NCBI GenBank assembly: GCA_031553595.1
Contig: JAVBLI010000015.1
Coordinates: 21,413-85,412 of the forward strand
Reading direction: 5' to 3'
DNA from: RGIG3701 sp031553595
GTDB lineage: Bacteria > Planctomycetota > Planctomycetia > Pirellulales > Thermoguttaceae
Length of the DNA: 64,000 nucleotides
Shown: in pieces, positions 25,498-33,640 of the stretch
Layout: each line of letters starts with the position of its first letter
Position numbering within the stretch: the stretch's first letter is position 1
Made by a program: the position numbers and the translations under genes
The notes under the pieces: model-generated
The model's database searches: none
What the model was told of the DNA's origin: nothing
The model's input: only the letters and a program-made list of their open reading frames with translations

Positions 25498-27240
25498 ATG
25501 CAGAAGCCCTGCCTGAATATTCTACTTACATTATGTATATGTATTTGCCTCCCCCCGGGTGTTGCTGCGCAGGCAGGCAGTTATACCTGGAGCGGCACGG
25601 GCACATGGACAACCGCCGGAAACTGGGCATCCACTCCGCCGGTGGGCGGCCCCGGACTTGGCGACACCGCCACCATCCACAGCGGCACGCTTTATCTTGA
25701 CTCGCTGGCTGACTACACTCTTGGAGCCAGGACGCTTCATAAGCTGGAGAGCCATATCGAGCTTTACGGCGGCACGCTCACCACCACGGCCTCCGACCAC
25801 GGCGTCGTCATCGGCACGCAAGCCGGTACGCACCAAATCAATCAGTACGGCGGCGCGATCAACGTGCCCTATCTCGTTCTGGGCAGCGACCGGCAGGCCC
25901 CGCAGACCGCGATTCAATCACATCACGTCATGAAGGGCGGCTCGCTGACCACCTCCTCGCTGGTCATCGGCGAAGGCTCGCAAAATGGTAATCAGACGAC
26001 TTCGATTAATCCCACGGTGATCGCTTCCCTGGAAACCCGGGGCAACACGTCGGTTACCATCAACAAAAATGCTGGCGACCGGGGGCTGATCATCGGTCAT
26101 TTCGCCCAAAGCGGATCGCTGGCGATGCTGGGAAATTCCACCCTGACGACCAACGGCGACGTTTACGTCGCGTACATGGATAATTCCGCGAATATCCTGG
26201 GCTTGATCAACTGCCTGGGCAGCGTGGTGATTACCAACAACGCCAAGATGGAGCTTACGGGCGGCGCCTCGCTGCGGCTGGGGTATTCCGAAGTGAATAC
26301 GCTCTCCACGTACTGGGATTATTGCAACACCGGTTCCGTCACGGTCAGTGGGCAGGGAAAGCTGCTGGTCAGCGGCGAGGTGACCTCGTACAATAGCAAC
26401 GCGAGGATAAATATCTATGGCTCCAAGGCGCAGGTGGATTTCGGATCGTTAACGAAACAGCGGGAAATTTCCACCCGAACGGGATGGATCAATTCGATGC
26501 TCGACGGCGACGGGCTTACCACGATCAAAGTAACCGGGAAGGCCGATATTTCAGAAGGGATTGCGATTTCAATCCCAGGTTTCGTCGCGTTGAAGACGCC
26601 ACAAATTACGGTTATCGAAGCCCTGGACTTCATTGGTATGAACGACCTTACCCATTTACCCGAGTCCTACGTTTCGTACCGTTATGTCACGGACAACACG
26701 CCCTTCGGGTTCTCCCGAAGCCAGGAAACGGTCAACGGCAGAGAAGTCATCAAGTTGACTGTCGCTACAGACGATTCTAATTATGTATGGGATATGAGCC
26801 TCGATGGATTCCACACCATCTCTACACTCTCCGACAACACGAAAAAGAGTGCGATTCACGTATACGGCTCCTCCAGCGCAACGCCCGACCTGTATCTGAA
26901 ATTTTCCACCACGGACGGCAGCGTCGCCGTGACCGACACCCTGCTGGCTTTCCTCAACAGCACGGCATACGTCGACACCGGTTTGCGTTTTACGAAAATC
27001 GACGACGAGAATGTCCGTCTCTCGGGGAACTACCTCAATGAGTATAACGAAGCGTGGTTCGGATGGGATTTCACCACGTTCGAACCATGCAACTGTTGCG
27101 GGCTGGCCCTGATGGGCATCGGCCTTCTGGATGCCACCAGCGTTCCCGAGCCGTCGACCTGGCTGATGCTATTGACGGGTGGGGCCACGATCTTTGGCAT
27201 GCGGTGTCTGCGAAGCCGCAAGCGGAAGGTTGCGATGTAA
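25498..27240 (+). CDS. PEP-CTERM secreted beta-solenoid protein
   Basis: This 580-residue protein has a signal peptide (MQKPCLNILLTLCICICLPPGVAAQA) and GGAG 6 bp before the ATG. Autotransporter-like repeats follow: YTWSGTGTWTTAGNWAS, a motif shared with the protein at 16041, then HELYGGTL, SVTVSGQGKLLVSGEV and similar. The tail is a PEP-CTERM signal: VPEPSTW, hydrophobic LMLLTGGATIFGM and basic RSRKRK. A CNCC cluster lies about 45 residues from the end. The stop codon is at the exact junction with MITE-like copy 4, so the last residues (KVAM) may have been created or trimmed by that insertion. Confidence 0.87.
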   Translation: MQKPCLNILLTLCICICLPPGVAAQAGSYTWSGTGTWTTAGNWASTPPVGGPGLGDTATIHSGTLYLDSLADYTLGARTLHKLESHIELYGGTLTTTASDHGVVIGTQAGTHQINQYGGAINVPYLVLGSDRQAPQTAIQSHHVMKGGSLTTSSLVIGEGSQNGNQTTSINPTVIASLETRGNTSVTINKNAGDRGLIIGHFAQSGSLAMLGNSTLTTNGDVYVAYMDNSANILGLINCLGSVVITNNAKMELTGGASLRLGYSEVNTLSTYWDYCNTGSVTVSGQGKLLVSGEVTSYNSNARINIYGSKAQVDFGSLTKQREISTRTGWINSMLDGDGLTTIKVTGKADISEGIAISIPGFVALKTPQITVIEALDFIGMNDLTHLPESYVSYRYVTDNTPFGFSRSQETVNGREVIKLTVATDDSNYVWDMSLDGFHTISTLSDNTKKSAIHVYGSSSATPDLYLKFSTTDGSVAVTDTLLAFLNSTAYVDTGLRFTKIDDENVRLSGNYLNEYNEAWFGWDFTTFEPCNCCGLALMGIGLLDATSVPEPSTWLMLLTGGATIFGMRCLRSRKRKVAM

Positions 27241-27336
27241 CTGGATTGAAGTGGGAAAACACACGAAGGTGCTTATCCGGCCATTCCGCTTCGCTGCATT
27301 CCCGGCCACTGTTTTGAGGAAACGACCAGTTTGTGA
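27241..27336 (+). repeat. MITE-like palindromic element, copy 4, left arm missing
   Basis: The right half is intact: GATTGAAGTGGGAAAACAC, the TTATCCGG stem side, then ATTCCCGGCCACTGTTTT. The left arm is replaced by the end of the PEP-CTERM gene. The outer end, complemented, reads CACAAACTGGTCGTTTCC and matches the left end of copy 8 (18 of 20 over a slightly longer stretch), defining a second end type. Confidence 0.75.
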
Positions 27337-27367
27337 CGCAGATGCATTCAAGCGGTTAAAAAACACA

Positions 27368-27405
27368 GCAGCCGGGTCTCGAATGGGAAACCCGGCTGCC
27401 TTTTT
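27368..27405. terminator. bidirectional intrinsic terminator
   Basis: GCAGCCGGGT pairs perfectly with ACCCGGCTGC across a 12-nt loop, followed by CTTTTT on the plus strand and, on the minus strand, by TGTGTTTTTT. It separates the PEP-CTERM gene from the end of hydA. Confidence 0.88.
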
Positions 27406-27422
27406 GTTGGACGGCATGTCGC

Positions 27423-29483
27423 TTATAAGGACGCCACACCCGCTTCGATCTCACGTTTGATGCCTTCGAAGGCCGCCTGATTTTCGAGCTGCTCGACGGT
27501 GTTCATGGCATTCGTGAACTTCGTGCGTTCGATCACCCGGTCGCCAACGGTGACGCAGATTGTGCCGTCTTCGGCGGAGCGGGAGGAGAACGCGGCGTCG
27601 AGATCCACCTTGTCCGTAAAGTTCCGCTCTTTGACGTACTGCGTGATCATCCCCAGCAGCAACTGGCCCGGGCAGTTTTCCTGCTTGGCGCAGATCGTGA
27701 CGGTGATCGGCAGACGCTTCGCCGCGGTGCCCTTCATGATCGGAATTTTGGCGTCGAAAAGCTGGCTGCGGTTCTGGTAAATCGTGTGCAGCATGTGGTG
27801 GGCTTCATGCGAGCCGGGATGGCCGCCGATGCATTTTTCGTAACACTGCTGGACGAGGTAGTTGTCCTGCGACTTCTGCACTTGGTGCATTTTATCGGCG
27901 TTATACAGCCCCTGCTGGCGCTTGCGGCGAATTTTGTCGGTAATGCCCACGGGCTGACCGCCGCCGGAGACGCACCCGCCCGGACATGCCATCACTTCCA
28001 CGAAATGGTAGTTTGCCTTGCCGGCTTCCATGTCCTGGATCAGCTCTTTCGCACTGGCCAGGCCATGCACCACCGCGACGCGGATTTCGTTGCCGGCGAG
28101 ATTCAGCACGGCTTCTTTCCGGGACGCCATTCCGCGGACGGCCTTGAAGTCGACGCTTGCCAGCGGTTTGTTTTCGATTTTCTCCGCCGCATAACGCAGG
28201 GCCGCTTCCATCACGCCGCCGGACGTGCCGAAAATCACACCGGCCCCCGTCGAGAAGCCCATCGGCATGTCGAACGCCTCCGGCTCCAGCTCCGACAGGT
28301 CGATTCCCAGCGAGTCGATCATCCGGCCGACCTCCGCCGTCGTGATGACCACATCCACTTCCTTCTCGCCATGCGGGGCGTATTTCGGCAGCTTCGCCTC
28401 GAACTTCTTCGCCGTGCACGGCATGATCGAAACCACGAAAATGTCCTGCTCTCGGCAGCCGAGTTGCTCGGGCAGTGTACGCCGGGCCACCGAACCGAAC
28501 ATCGCCTGCGGGGAGCGGCAGCTCGACAGATTCGGCAGCAGTTCGGGATAATAAATCTCCGTGTACTTCACCCACGCCGGGCAGCAGCTGGTGTACATCG
28601 GCAGCACGCCCTCCTTCGTGAAGCGGTTGATGAACTCGGTGGCTTCCTCGAAAATCGTCATGTCGGCGGAGAAGCACGTGTCGTAAACGTTTTTGAAGCC
28701 CATGAGCTTCAGCGCCGCGACCAGCTTGCCGGCCACGTCCAGCCCCGTCTCCACGCCGAAGTAATCGCCCAGCGCCACGCGAACTGCCGGGGCGATTTGC
28801 ACGACGACGGTTTTCGTCGGATCGTAAAGCGCGTCCCACACTTTCTGGGTGTCGTCTTTGGGCACGATGGCCCCCGTCGGACACACGGCGGCACACTGGC
28901 CGCAATTGACGCACTCCACGAAATCGAGATCGGCGTCGAACGCCGGCGCGACTTTGGCCTTCGAGCCGCGGTTGGCGAAATCGATCGCCCCGATGCCCTG
29001 CAGTTCGGAACACACCCGCACGCAGTCGCCGCACAGCACGCACTTGTTCGGGTCGCGGACGATGGACGGCGACGAACGATCCACCGGCTCCTTGGCCGTC
29101 AGCGGCTTGAACCGCACCTCATGCACGCCCAGGCGGTGGGCGACCGTTTGCAGCGCACAGTTCGCGCTGCGGGCACACGTCGTGCACTCGCGGTCGTGGT
29201 TGGCCAGCAGCAGCTCGACGCTGATTTTCCGCATCTCGCGGATTTCCTTCGTCTCGGTCATCAGCACCATGCCCGGCGCCGGAGCGGTCGAACACGCCGC
29301 CATCACGCCGCGGCCTTCCACCTGCACCAGGCACAGCCGGCACGCGCCGTAAATGCTCAGCTCGCTGTGATAACAAAACGTCGGCAGGTCGATCCCCGCC
29401 TTGCGGATCACCTCCAGCAGGTTCCGCTCGTCCGTAAATTCCACTTCGCGTCCGTTGACGGTGAGGGTTTTGGGGGTAGTCAT
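27423..29483 (-). CDS. hydA: [FeFe] hydrogenase catalytic subunit HydA (electron-bifurcating type)
   Basis: This 686-residue subunit makes or oxidises H2. In order: a plant-type [2Fe-2S] domain (Cys37, 48, 51, 64), a His-ligated cluster motif (His96, Cys100, 103, 109), two [4Fe-4S] ferredoxin motifs (Cys148-158 and Cys191-201), and the complete H-domain: L1 TSCCPAW (proton-shuttle Cys300, ligand Cys301), L2 MPCTAKK (Cys356) and L3 MACPGGCVSGGGQP (Cys500, Cys504). The extra C-terminal domain after residue 600 (TICAKQENCPG...) matches HydA of trimeric HydABC enzymes, which couple H2 to NAD(H) and ferredoxin together. Its start has AAGGAA 6 bp upstream. It is the last gene of the minus-strand operon, after hydB. 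The maturases HydE, HydF and HydG are not in this window. Confidence 0.95.
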   Translation of the reverse strand: MTTPKTLTVNGREVEFTDERNLLEVIRKAGIDLPTFCYHSELSIYGACRLCLVQVEGRGVMAACSTAPAPGMVLMTETKEIREMRKISVELLLANHDRECTTCARSANCALQTVAHRLGVHEVRFKPLTAKEPVDRSSPSIVRDPNKCVLCGDCVRVCSELQGIGAIDFANRGSKAKVAPAFDADLDFVECVNCGQCAAVCPTGAIVPKDDTQKVWDALYDPTKTVVVQIAPAVRVALGDYFGVETGLDVAGKLVAALKLMGFKNVYDTCFSADMTIFEEATEFINRFTKEGVLPMYTSCCPAWVKYTEIYYPELLPNLSSCRSPQAMFGSVARRTLPEQLGCREQDIFVVSIMPCTAKKFEAKLPKYAPHGEKEVDVVITTAEVGRMIDSLGIDLSELEPEAFDMPMGFSTGAGVIFGTSGGVMEAALRYAAEKIENKPLASVDFKAVRGMASRKEAVLNLAGNEIRVAVVHGLASAKELIQDMEAGKANYHFVEVMACPGGCVSGGGQPVGITDKIRRKRQQGLYNADKMHQVQKSQDNYLVQQCYEKCIGGHPGSHEAHHMLHTIYQNRSQLFDAKIPIMKGTAAKRLPITVTICAKQENCPGQLLLGMITQYVKERNFTDKVDLDAAFSSRSAEDGTICVTVGDRVIERTKFTNAMNTVEQLENQAAFEGIKREIEAGVASL

Positions 29484-29532
29484 ATGGATTCCTTTATGGG
29501 TTTGTATTTTTGAATTGTTGTTCCATGGGATG

Positions 29533-29631
29533 AATCCCGTTTAGCCGCGCAGCGTGTTCTGTGTAAGCAGTGGAAGCGGGATTGATCGTGCCGCAGCTTG
29601 CGCCGTACGCGCTGCGCGGCTAAACGGGATT
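29533..29631. repeat. perfect 22-bp inverted repeat in the hydB-hydA spacer
   Basis: The outer 20 bases of the left arm read AATCCCGTTTAGCCGCGCAG. The left arm (29533-29554) and right arm (29610-29631) are exact complements over 22 bp, with a 55-nt centre that is itself partly self-complementary. It lies between the hydB stop (29649) and hydA start (29483). It is unlike the short-word spacers of the rest of the operon. As RNA it would form a very stable stem that could limit or stabilise the hydA part of the transcript. Confidence 0.85.
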
Positions 29632-29648
29632 TTCGGTGTGTTACGTTT

Positions 29649-31550
29649 TTACACGCCACTAATCGCGTGGAACTTACACGCCGCTTTGCACGCGCCGCAC
29701 TTGATGCACAGTTCGACGTTAATCACGTGCGGCTTTTTCAGCTCGCCGGTGATGGCGCCGACGGGGCATTTCTTCGCACACACAGTGCAGCCTTTGCATT
29801 TCACCGGGTCGATTTCGGGCAGGGCCAAAGCTCTGCACTCGCCGGTGGGACACATCTTTTTGAAGACGTGAGCCTCGTACTCTTCGCGGAAGTAGCGGAG
29901 CGTGGACAGCACAGGGTTCGGGGCGGTTTTACCCAGGCCGCACAGCGAGCCGAGCTGCACGGCGCGGGCGATCTGCTCGAGCTGCACGAGCGTGTCGGCG
30001 TCGGCCGTGCCACCCATGATGTCGTCCAGCAGGGCAAGCATCTGTTTCGTGCCTTCACGACAGGGTACGCATTTGCCGCACGATTCGTTCTGGGTGAACT
30101 GCATGAAAAAGCGGGCGACGCTGACCATGCAGGTCTGGTTGTTCATGACGACCAGGCCCCCGGAGCCGACCATCGCGCCGGCGGCTTTGAGCGAATCGAA
30201 ATCCAGCGGCATGTCGAGCATCTCAGGCGTGAGACAGCCACCCGACGGGCCACCGATTTGAACCGATTTAAAATCGTCGCCGGTGACGTTGCCGTCGTTG
30301 TCGCAGACGCCGCCGCCGATGTTGTAGACGATTTCACGCAGGGTGGTGCCGAAGGGGACTTCAATCAGTCCGGTGTTGGCGACGTGGCCGGTCAGCGCGA
30401 ACGTCTTCGTGCCGGGGGATTTTTCGGTGCCCACCGCGCGGTAAGCGGCGGCGCCCTCACGCAGGATGTACGGCACGGACGCGAGCGTCTCAACGTTGTT
30501 GATGACGGTCGGTTTGCCATACAGACCGCACTCGGCGGGGAACGGCGGCTTGGGCATCGGCATGCCCCGCTTGCCCTCAATGGACGCGATCAGGGCGGTC
30601 TCTTCGCCGCAGACGAACGCGCCGGCGCCTTCCATGATGCGGATGCGGAAGCTAAAGTCGGTGCCGAAAAGATTATCGCCGAGGATGCCGTATTTCTCGG
30701 CCTCTTTGCACGCGTGCTTCATGCGTTCGACGGCCAGCGGATACTCGGCACGCACATACACCACGCCCTCGTCGGCGCCGATGGCCTTGCCCGCGATCAT
30801 CATGCCCTCAAGCACCGAGTGCGGGTTGCCTTCCATCACCGAGCGGTCCATGAACGCGCCGGGGTCGCCTTCGTCGCCGTTGCAGATGACGTATTTTTTA
30901 TCGCTCTTGGGCGCGAGCGTGAATTTCCATTTCAGCCCGGTGGGGAATCCGCCGCCGCCTCGGCCGCGCAGCCCGGCGTCGATCACCGTCTGGCAGACTT
31001 CTTCCGGCGACATTTCCTTAATCGCCTTGCGGGCGCCGAAGTAACCCTGATTGAAAACATACTCGCCGATATTCTCGGCCTCAATCGTGCAGTTTTTCAG
31101 CACCACGCGGCTCTGGCGGGCATAGAACGGGATGTTTTCCTCCGTTTCGCACTTCTCGCCGGTGAGCGGAACTTCATACACGAGGCGGTCGACCAGGTCG
31201 CCGTTGACGATCGTCATGTTCACGATCTCGGCGACGTCGGCGGGCTTCACACGCGTGTAAAAAACGCCTTCCGGCTCAATCCGCACCAGCGGCCCCATCT
31301 GGCAGAAACCCTGGCAGCCGCTCTTGGAAATGTACGTGCCGTCGAAGGGTGCGTGTTCGATTTCGCCTTCGAGTTCGATTTCGACTTTCTCGCCGACTTT
31401 TTCCAGCTCGGCCGCCAGTGCATCACGCACGGCGATTGAGCCGTTGGCGATGCAGCCCGTGCCACCACAAATGGTGATCCGGCGTTTGAGCTGCGAGACG
31501 GATTTCTCGTAGTTCGCGGCGATTTGTTCGAGGGTATATATTTTGGTCAT
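29649..31550 (-). CDS. hydB: NADH-binding hydrogenase subunit HydB (NuoF-like)
   Basis: The start at 31550 is set by AAGGAG 8 bp upstream; the frame is open for 31 more codons through repeat sequence. The 633-residue flavoprotein carries NADH-dependent electron transfer in HydABC. An N-terminal thioredoxin-like [2Fe-2S] domain has CGGTGC and CQGFC. The NADH/FMN core follows with GLRGRGGGGFPTG and CNGDEGDPGAFMDR, then the NuoF [4Fe-4S] motif ESCGKCVPCREG. Two C-terminal [4Fe-4S] ferredoxin motifs (CKGCTVCAKKCP and CIKCGACKAAC) are typical of bifurcating HydB but absent from plain NuoF. It lies between hydC and hydA in the operon. Confidence 0.95.
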   Translation of the reverse strand: MTKIYTLEQIAANYEKSVSQLKRRITICGGTGCIANGSIAVRDALAAELEKVGEKVEIELEGEIEHAPFDGTYISKSGCQGFCQMGPLVRIEPEGVFYTRVKPADVAEIVNMTIVNGDLVDRLVYEVPLTGEKCETEENIPFYARQSRVVLKNCTIEAENIGEYVFNQGYFGARKAIKEMSPEEVCQTVIDAGLRGRGGGGFPTGLKWKFTLAPKSDKKYVICNGDEGDPGAFMDRSVMEGNPHSVLEGMMIAGKAIGADEGVVYVRAEYPLAVERMKHACKEAEKYGILGDNLFGTDFSFRIRIMEGAGAFVCGEETALIASIEGKRGMPMPKPPFPAECGLYGKPTVINNVETLASVPYILREGAAAYRAVGTEKSPGTKTFALTGHVANTGLIEVPFGTTLREIVYNIGGGVCDNDGNVTGDDFKSVQIGGPSGGCLTPEMLDMPLDFDSLKAAGAMVGSGGLVVMNNQTCMVSVARFFMQFTQNESCGKCVPCREGTKQMLALLDDIMGGTADADTLVQLEQIARAVQLGSLCGLGKTAPNPVLSTLRYFREEYEAHVFKKMCPTGECRALALPEIDPVKCKGCTVCAKKCPVGAITGELKKPHVINVELCIKCGACKAACKFHAISGV

Positions 31551-31570
31551 GGGTTTTACTCCTTGGGGGT

Positions 31571-31670
31571 AAGTGAACAAGTGAACGAGTGAAAGAGTGA
31601 TGAAGTGAAGTGGGACGTAACCGGTACGCCAACACTTGTTCACTTGCTCACTCGTTCACTTGCTCACTTT
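31571..31670. repeat. inverted word-repeat hairpin, GTGAACAA type
   Basis: The left arm is tandem 8-mers GTGAACAA, GTGAACGA, GTGAAAGA, GTGATGAA. The right arm carries the complements (ACTTGTTCACTTGCTCACTCG and on). The loop is about 22 nt (GGGACGTAACCGGTACGCC). The right arm extends into the 3' end of hydC and encodes its last residues (SEQVNE) and stop codon. Confidence 0.85.
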
Positions 31671-32166
31671 CTTTTTCGAGTATCTCGTCGATCAGCCGGT
31701 CGGCTTCGTCCGGGGTGGTCTGGCCATAAACCACGTCGTCGACAACCATGACGGGGGCCAGGCCGCAGGCGCCGAGGCAACTGACCAGGTCGATCGTGAA
31801 CATGAGATCTTTGCTCGTGCGGCAGTCGTCGTTGAGGCCCAGACGCTCATACAGTTTGTGCAGGATGCCGTGCGACTTCTTCACGTGGCACGCGGTGCCG
31901 TCGCACAGACGGAAGATGTGCTTTCCCTTCGGCTCCAGCGAAAAGTGGGCGTAGAAGGTTGCCACGCCGTAGACGTGCGCCACCGGGACGTCGAGCGACG
32001 TCGCGACATAGCTGATCACATCCTTGGGCAGGTACTTGTAAACTTCCTGCACTTCCTGGAGGATGGGGATCAGACGCCCGGGGTCGTTGTTGTTCTTTTC
32101 GAGAATTTCATTCACCGCGGAAAGGTGCTTCACCATTCCCTGGGTTTTTTCGATGGTTTCCTGCAT
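31648..32166 (-). CDS. hydC: [2Fe-2S] hydrogenase subunit HydC (NuoE-like)
   Basis: This 172-residue thioredoxin-fold ferredoxin subunit passes electrons between HydB and HydA. An N-terminal helical part has the family wording IPILQEVQEVYKYLPKDV and GVATFYAHF. The four cluster cysteines lie in CDGTAC (residues 88 and 93) and SCLGAC (near 129 and 133). GGAG is 8 bp before the ATG. The final residues derive from the repeat hairpin that fills the spacer to hydB. Length and order (hydC-hydB-hydA) match trimeric bifurcating hydrogenase operons. Confidence 0.94.
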   Translation of the reverse strand: MQETIEKTQGMVKHLSAVNEILEKNNNDPGRLIPILQEVQEVYKYLPKDVISYVATSLDVPVAHVYGVATFYAHFSLEPKGKHIFRLCDGTACHVKKSHGILHKLYERLGLNDDCRTSKDLMFTIDLVSCLGACGLAPVMVVDDVVYGQTTPDEADRLIDEILEKESEQVNE

Positions 32167-32200
32167 GAAAGGTCTCCGAATAATTGAAGGTCAGTGGCAG

Positions 32201-32345
32201 GGAGTGTAGAGTGTAGAGTGCAGAGTGTAGAGTTTGCCAAACGGACTTCGAACATTATGTAAATGGAAGCAATCGCTGCCACTTTGATCGAAGTATCCTT
32301 CTCGCTTGATAAACTCTACACTCTACACTCTACATTCTACACTCC
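32201..32345. repeat. inverted word-repeat hairpin, GTGTAGA type
   Basis: Two 35-bp arms (32201-32235 and 32311-32345) are inverted copies matching at 33 of 35 positions. Each is four tandem heptamers, GTGTAGA or GTGCAGA, followed by AGTTT. The loop is 75 nt. The right arm ends exactly at the stop codon of the SpoIIE-like gene. Confidence 0.9.
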
Positions 32346-33527
32346 TTACACGTATTTAATGCTGACGCGCTTGAGGAAATTCGCCTCGAGCGTGTGGGCG
32401 ATTCGTTTAATGATGTTTCGTCGTAATTCCAGATCCTGCGGCAAGCGGGGGTCCTGGTGGGCTTCGTTGATGCGCGTACCGACGAGGATTTCGATGACGT
32501 CGTTTTGCAGCATCAGGTCGACCATCTTGCCGGCCGGGTTATCGTGGTGCTCGCCGTCATATTTTTCGAGGTACTGCGCCGTTTTCGTCAGCGTGAAGAT
32601 GCCTTCGGTCACGAGGTCGATTCCGTCCATCGTCGACATCGGCGGCATCTCCGGGTGAAGATTTTTTAAATCCATCTTCAACTTGCGGCCCAAAATCCGC
32701 GAGATGATCTCCGCCGACGTGCCGCCGCTGATGACTTTCGCGCCGTCGTAGTTCGCAATCATCTCGGCACACTCCGCGTCGCGTTTGCCGTCGTAAGGCG
32801 GGCCCGTGAAAAGCAACATCTTCCGCGGATGCCGGAAATACAGCCCCGCGCAGGTCATGTCGTCGTTGTTCACGCCGTTGGTTTCTTTCATGCGGGCCTG
32901 GCGGATGATGTCGTCGCTGAGCTCGTGGGAGGAAATATCAGGCCGGTCTGCCACGCGTCGCTGGACATAATCGCCGCAGCCACGCCGCCGCCACCCCAGC
33001 GGATACGCACGGCTGCCCATGCCCGCCTGGCTGATGCCGTCCGAAAAAAACACGAGCCGATCGGTCGTCTCCAGCGAAAAGTCGTAAACCTTCATCTTCC
33101 GGTCCTGCCACTTCTCGGACTCCAGTTCCTGGAACGGCACGTCCAGCACGCCGCCCTTTCTCAGCAGCAGGAATCCCGGATTGCCCATCTCAATCACCCG
33201 CGCGTCGCCCCGCAGGTCGATATTGACGATCGTAAACGTGGCGTAACTGATTTTCCGCACCTGGCAGATCGGCAGGGCGTCCATCATGATGTCGGCCGCG
33301 TGCAGGATCCGCTCGGAACTCTCGCAGGCGAATTTCAAGGCCATCGTGGCGGTCATCGACGCGAGGATGTTCGCCTTGACGCCGCTGCCCAGGCCGTCGG
33401 AAAGCACCGCCACCACCCGCCCACCGTCGTCGTTCTTCTGGAACTTGAACGCGTCGCCGCAAATATTCTCCCCATACTTACAGCGCTGGCTGTAGCCGAG
33501 ATCGATATGGAGCGGGGAAATGGGCAT
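32346..33527 (-). CDS. SpoIIE-type PP2C protein phosphatase in the hydrogenase operon
   Basis: The start at 33527 gives 393 residues; the open frame runs 29 codons further but only through hairpin sequence. The first 230 residues are a PP2C/SpoIIE domain with metal-binding acidic motifs (GENICGDAF, VLSDGLGSGVKAN, FFSDGISQAG, NNDDMTC). The remaining part, about 160 residues, is not recognised. It has GGTSAEIISRILGR and ends with a helical region. SpoIIE-like phosphatases next to sensory [FeFe] hydrogenases are known from clostridia and Thermotoga relatives. The partner phosphoprotein is not known, and no kinase is encoded here. No Shine-Dalgarno precedes the ATG, which directly follows a repeat arm, so translation initiation may be unusual or coupled. 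Confidence 0.85.
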   Translation of the reverse strand: MPISPLHIDLGYSQRCKYGENICGDAFKFQKNDDGGRVVAVLSDGLGSGVKANILASMTATMALKFACESSERILHAADIMMDALPICQVRKISYATFTIVNIDLRGDARVIEMGNPGFLLLRKGGVLDVPFQELESEKWQDRKMKVYDFSLETTDRLVFFSDGISQAGMGSRAYPLGWRRRGCGDYVQRRVADRPDISSHELSDDIIRQARMKETNGVNNDDMTCAGLYFRHPRKMLLFTGPPYDGKRDAECAEMIANYDGAKVISGGTSAEIISRILGRKLKMDLKNLHPEMPPMSTMDGIDLVTEGIFTLTKTAQYLEKYDGEHHDNPAGKMVDLMLQNDVIEILVGTRINEAHQDPRLPQDLELRRNIIKRIAHTLEANFLKRVSIKYV

Positions 33528-33531
33528 GACG

Positions 33532-33637
33532 AATTGATAATTGACAATGGATAATTGAAAATTCGCAAGCGAGCTACCAGCCGAAAATTTGAACATGACG
33601 CAGATAATTATCAATTATCCATTGTCAATTATCAATT
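33532..33637. repeat. inverted word-repeat hairpin, AATTGATAATTGACAATGG type
   Basis: Arms at 33532-33563 and 33606-33637 match at 31 of 32 positions in inverse. The 42-nt loop contains TTCGCAAGCGAGCTACC. The element fills the spacer: one arm ends 3 bp from the upstream gene's stop codon, the other 4 bp before the SpoIIE-like ATG. Confidence 0.92.
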
Positions 33638-33640
33638 TGT

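Noticed and set aside
27786..31439. Plus-strand frames of 575 and 613 codons across the hydrogenase genes
   Set aside because: They are antisense to hydA and hydB, whose cluster motifs are complete; the translations are His/Arg/Ala-rich and featureless.
31551..32345. CRISPR array
   Set aside because: The repeated words are 7-8 bases with no spacers and occur in inverted arms, unlike 23-47 bp direct repeats with unique spacers; no cas genes are present.
33528..33614. N-terminal extension of the SpoIIE-like phosphatase
   Set aside because: The extra codons are translated hairpin words (NFQLSIVNYQF); the conserved domain starts right after the ATG at 33527.
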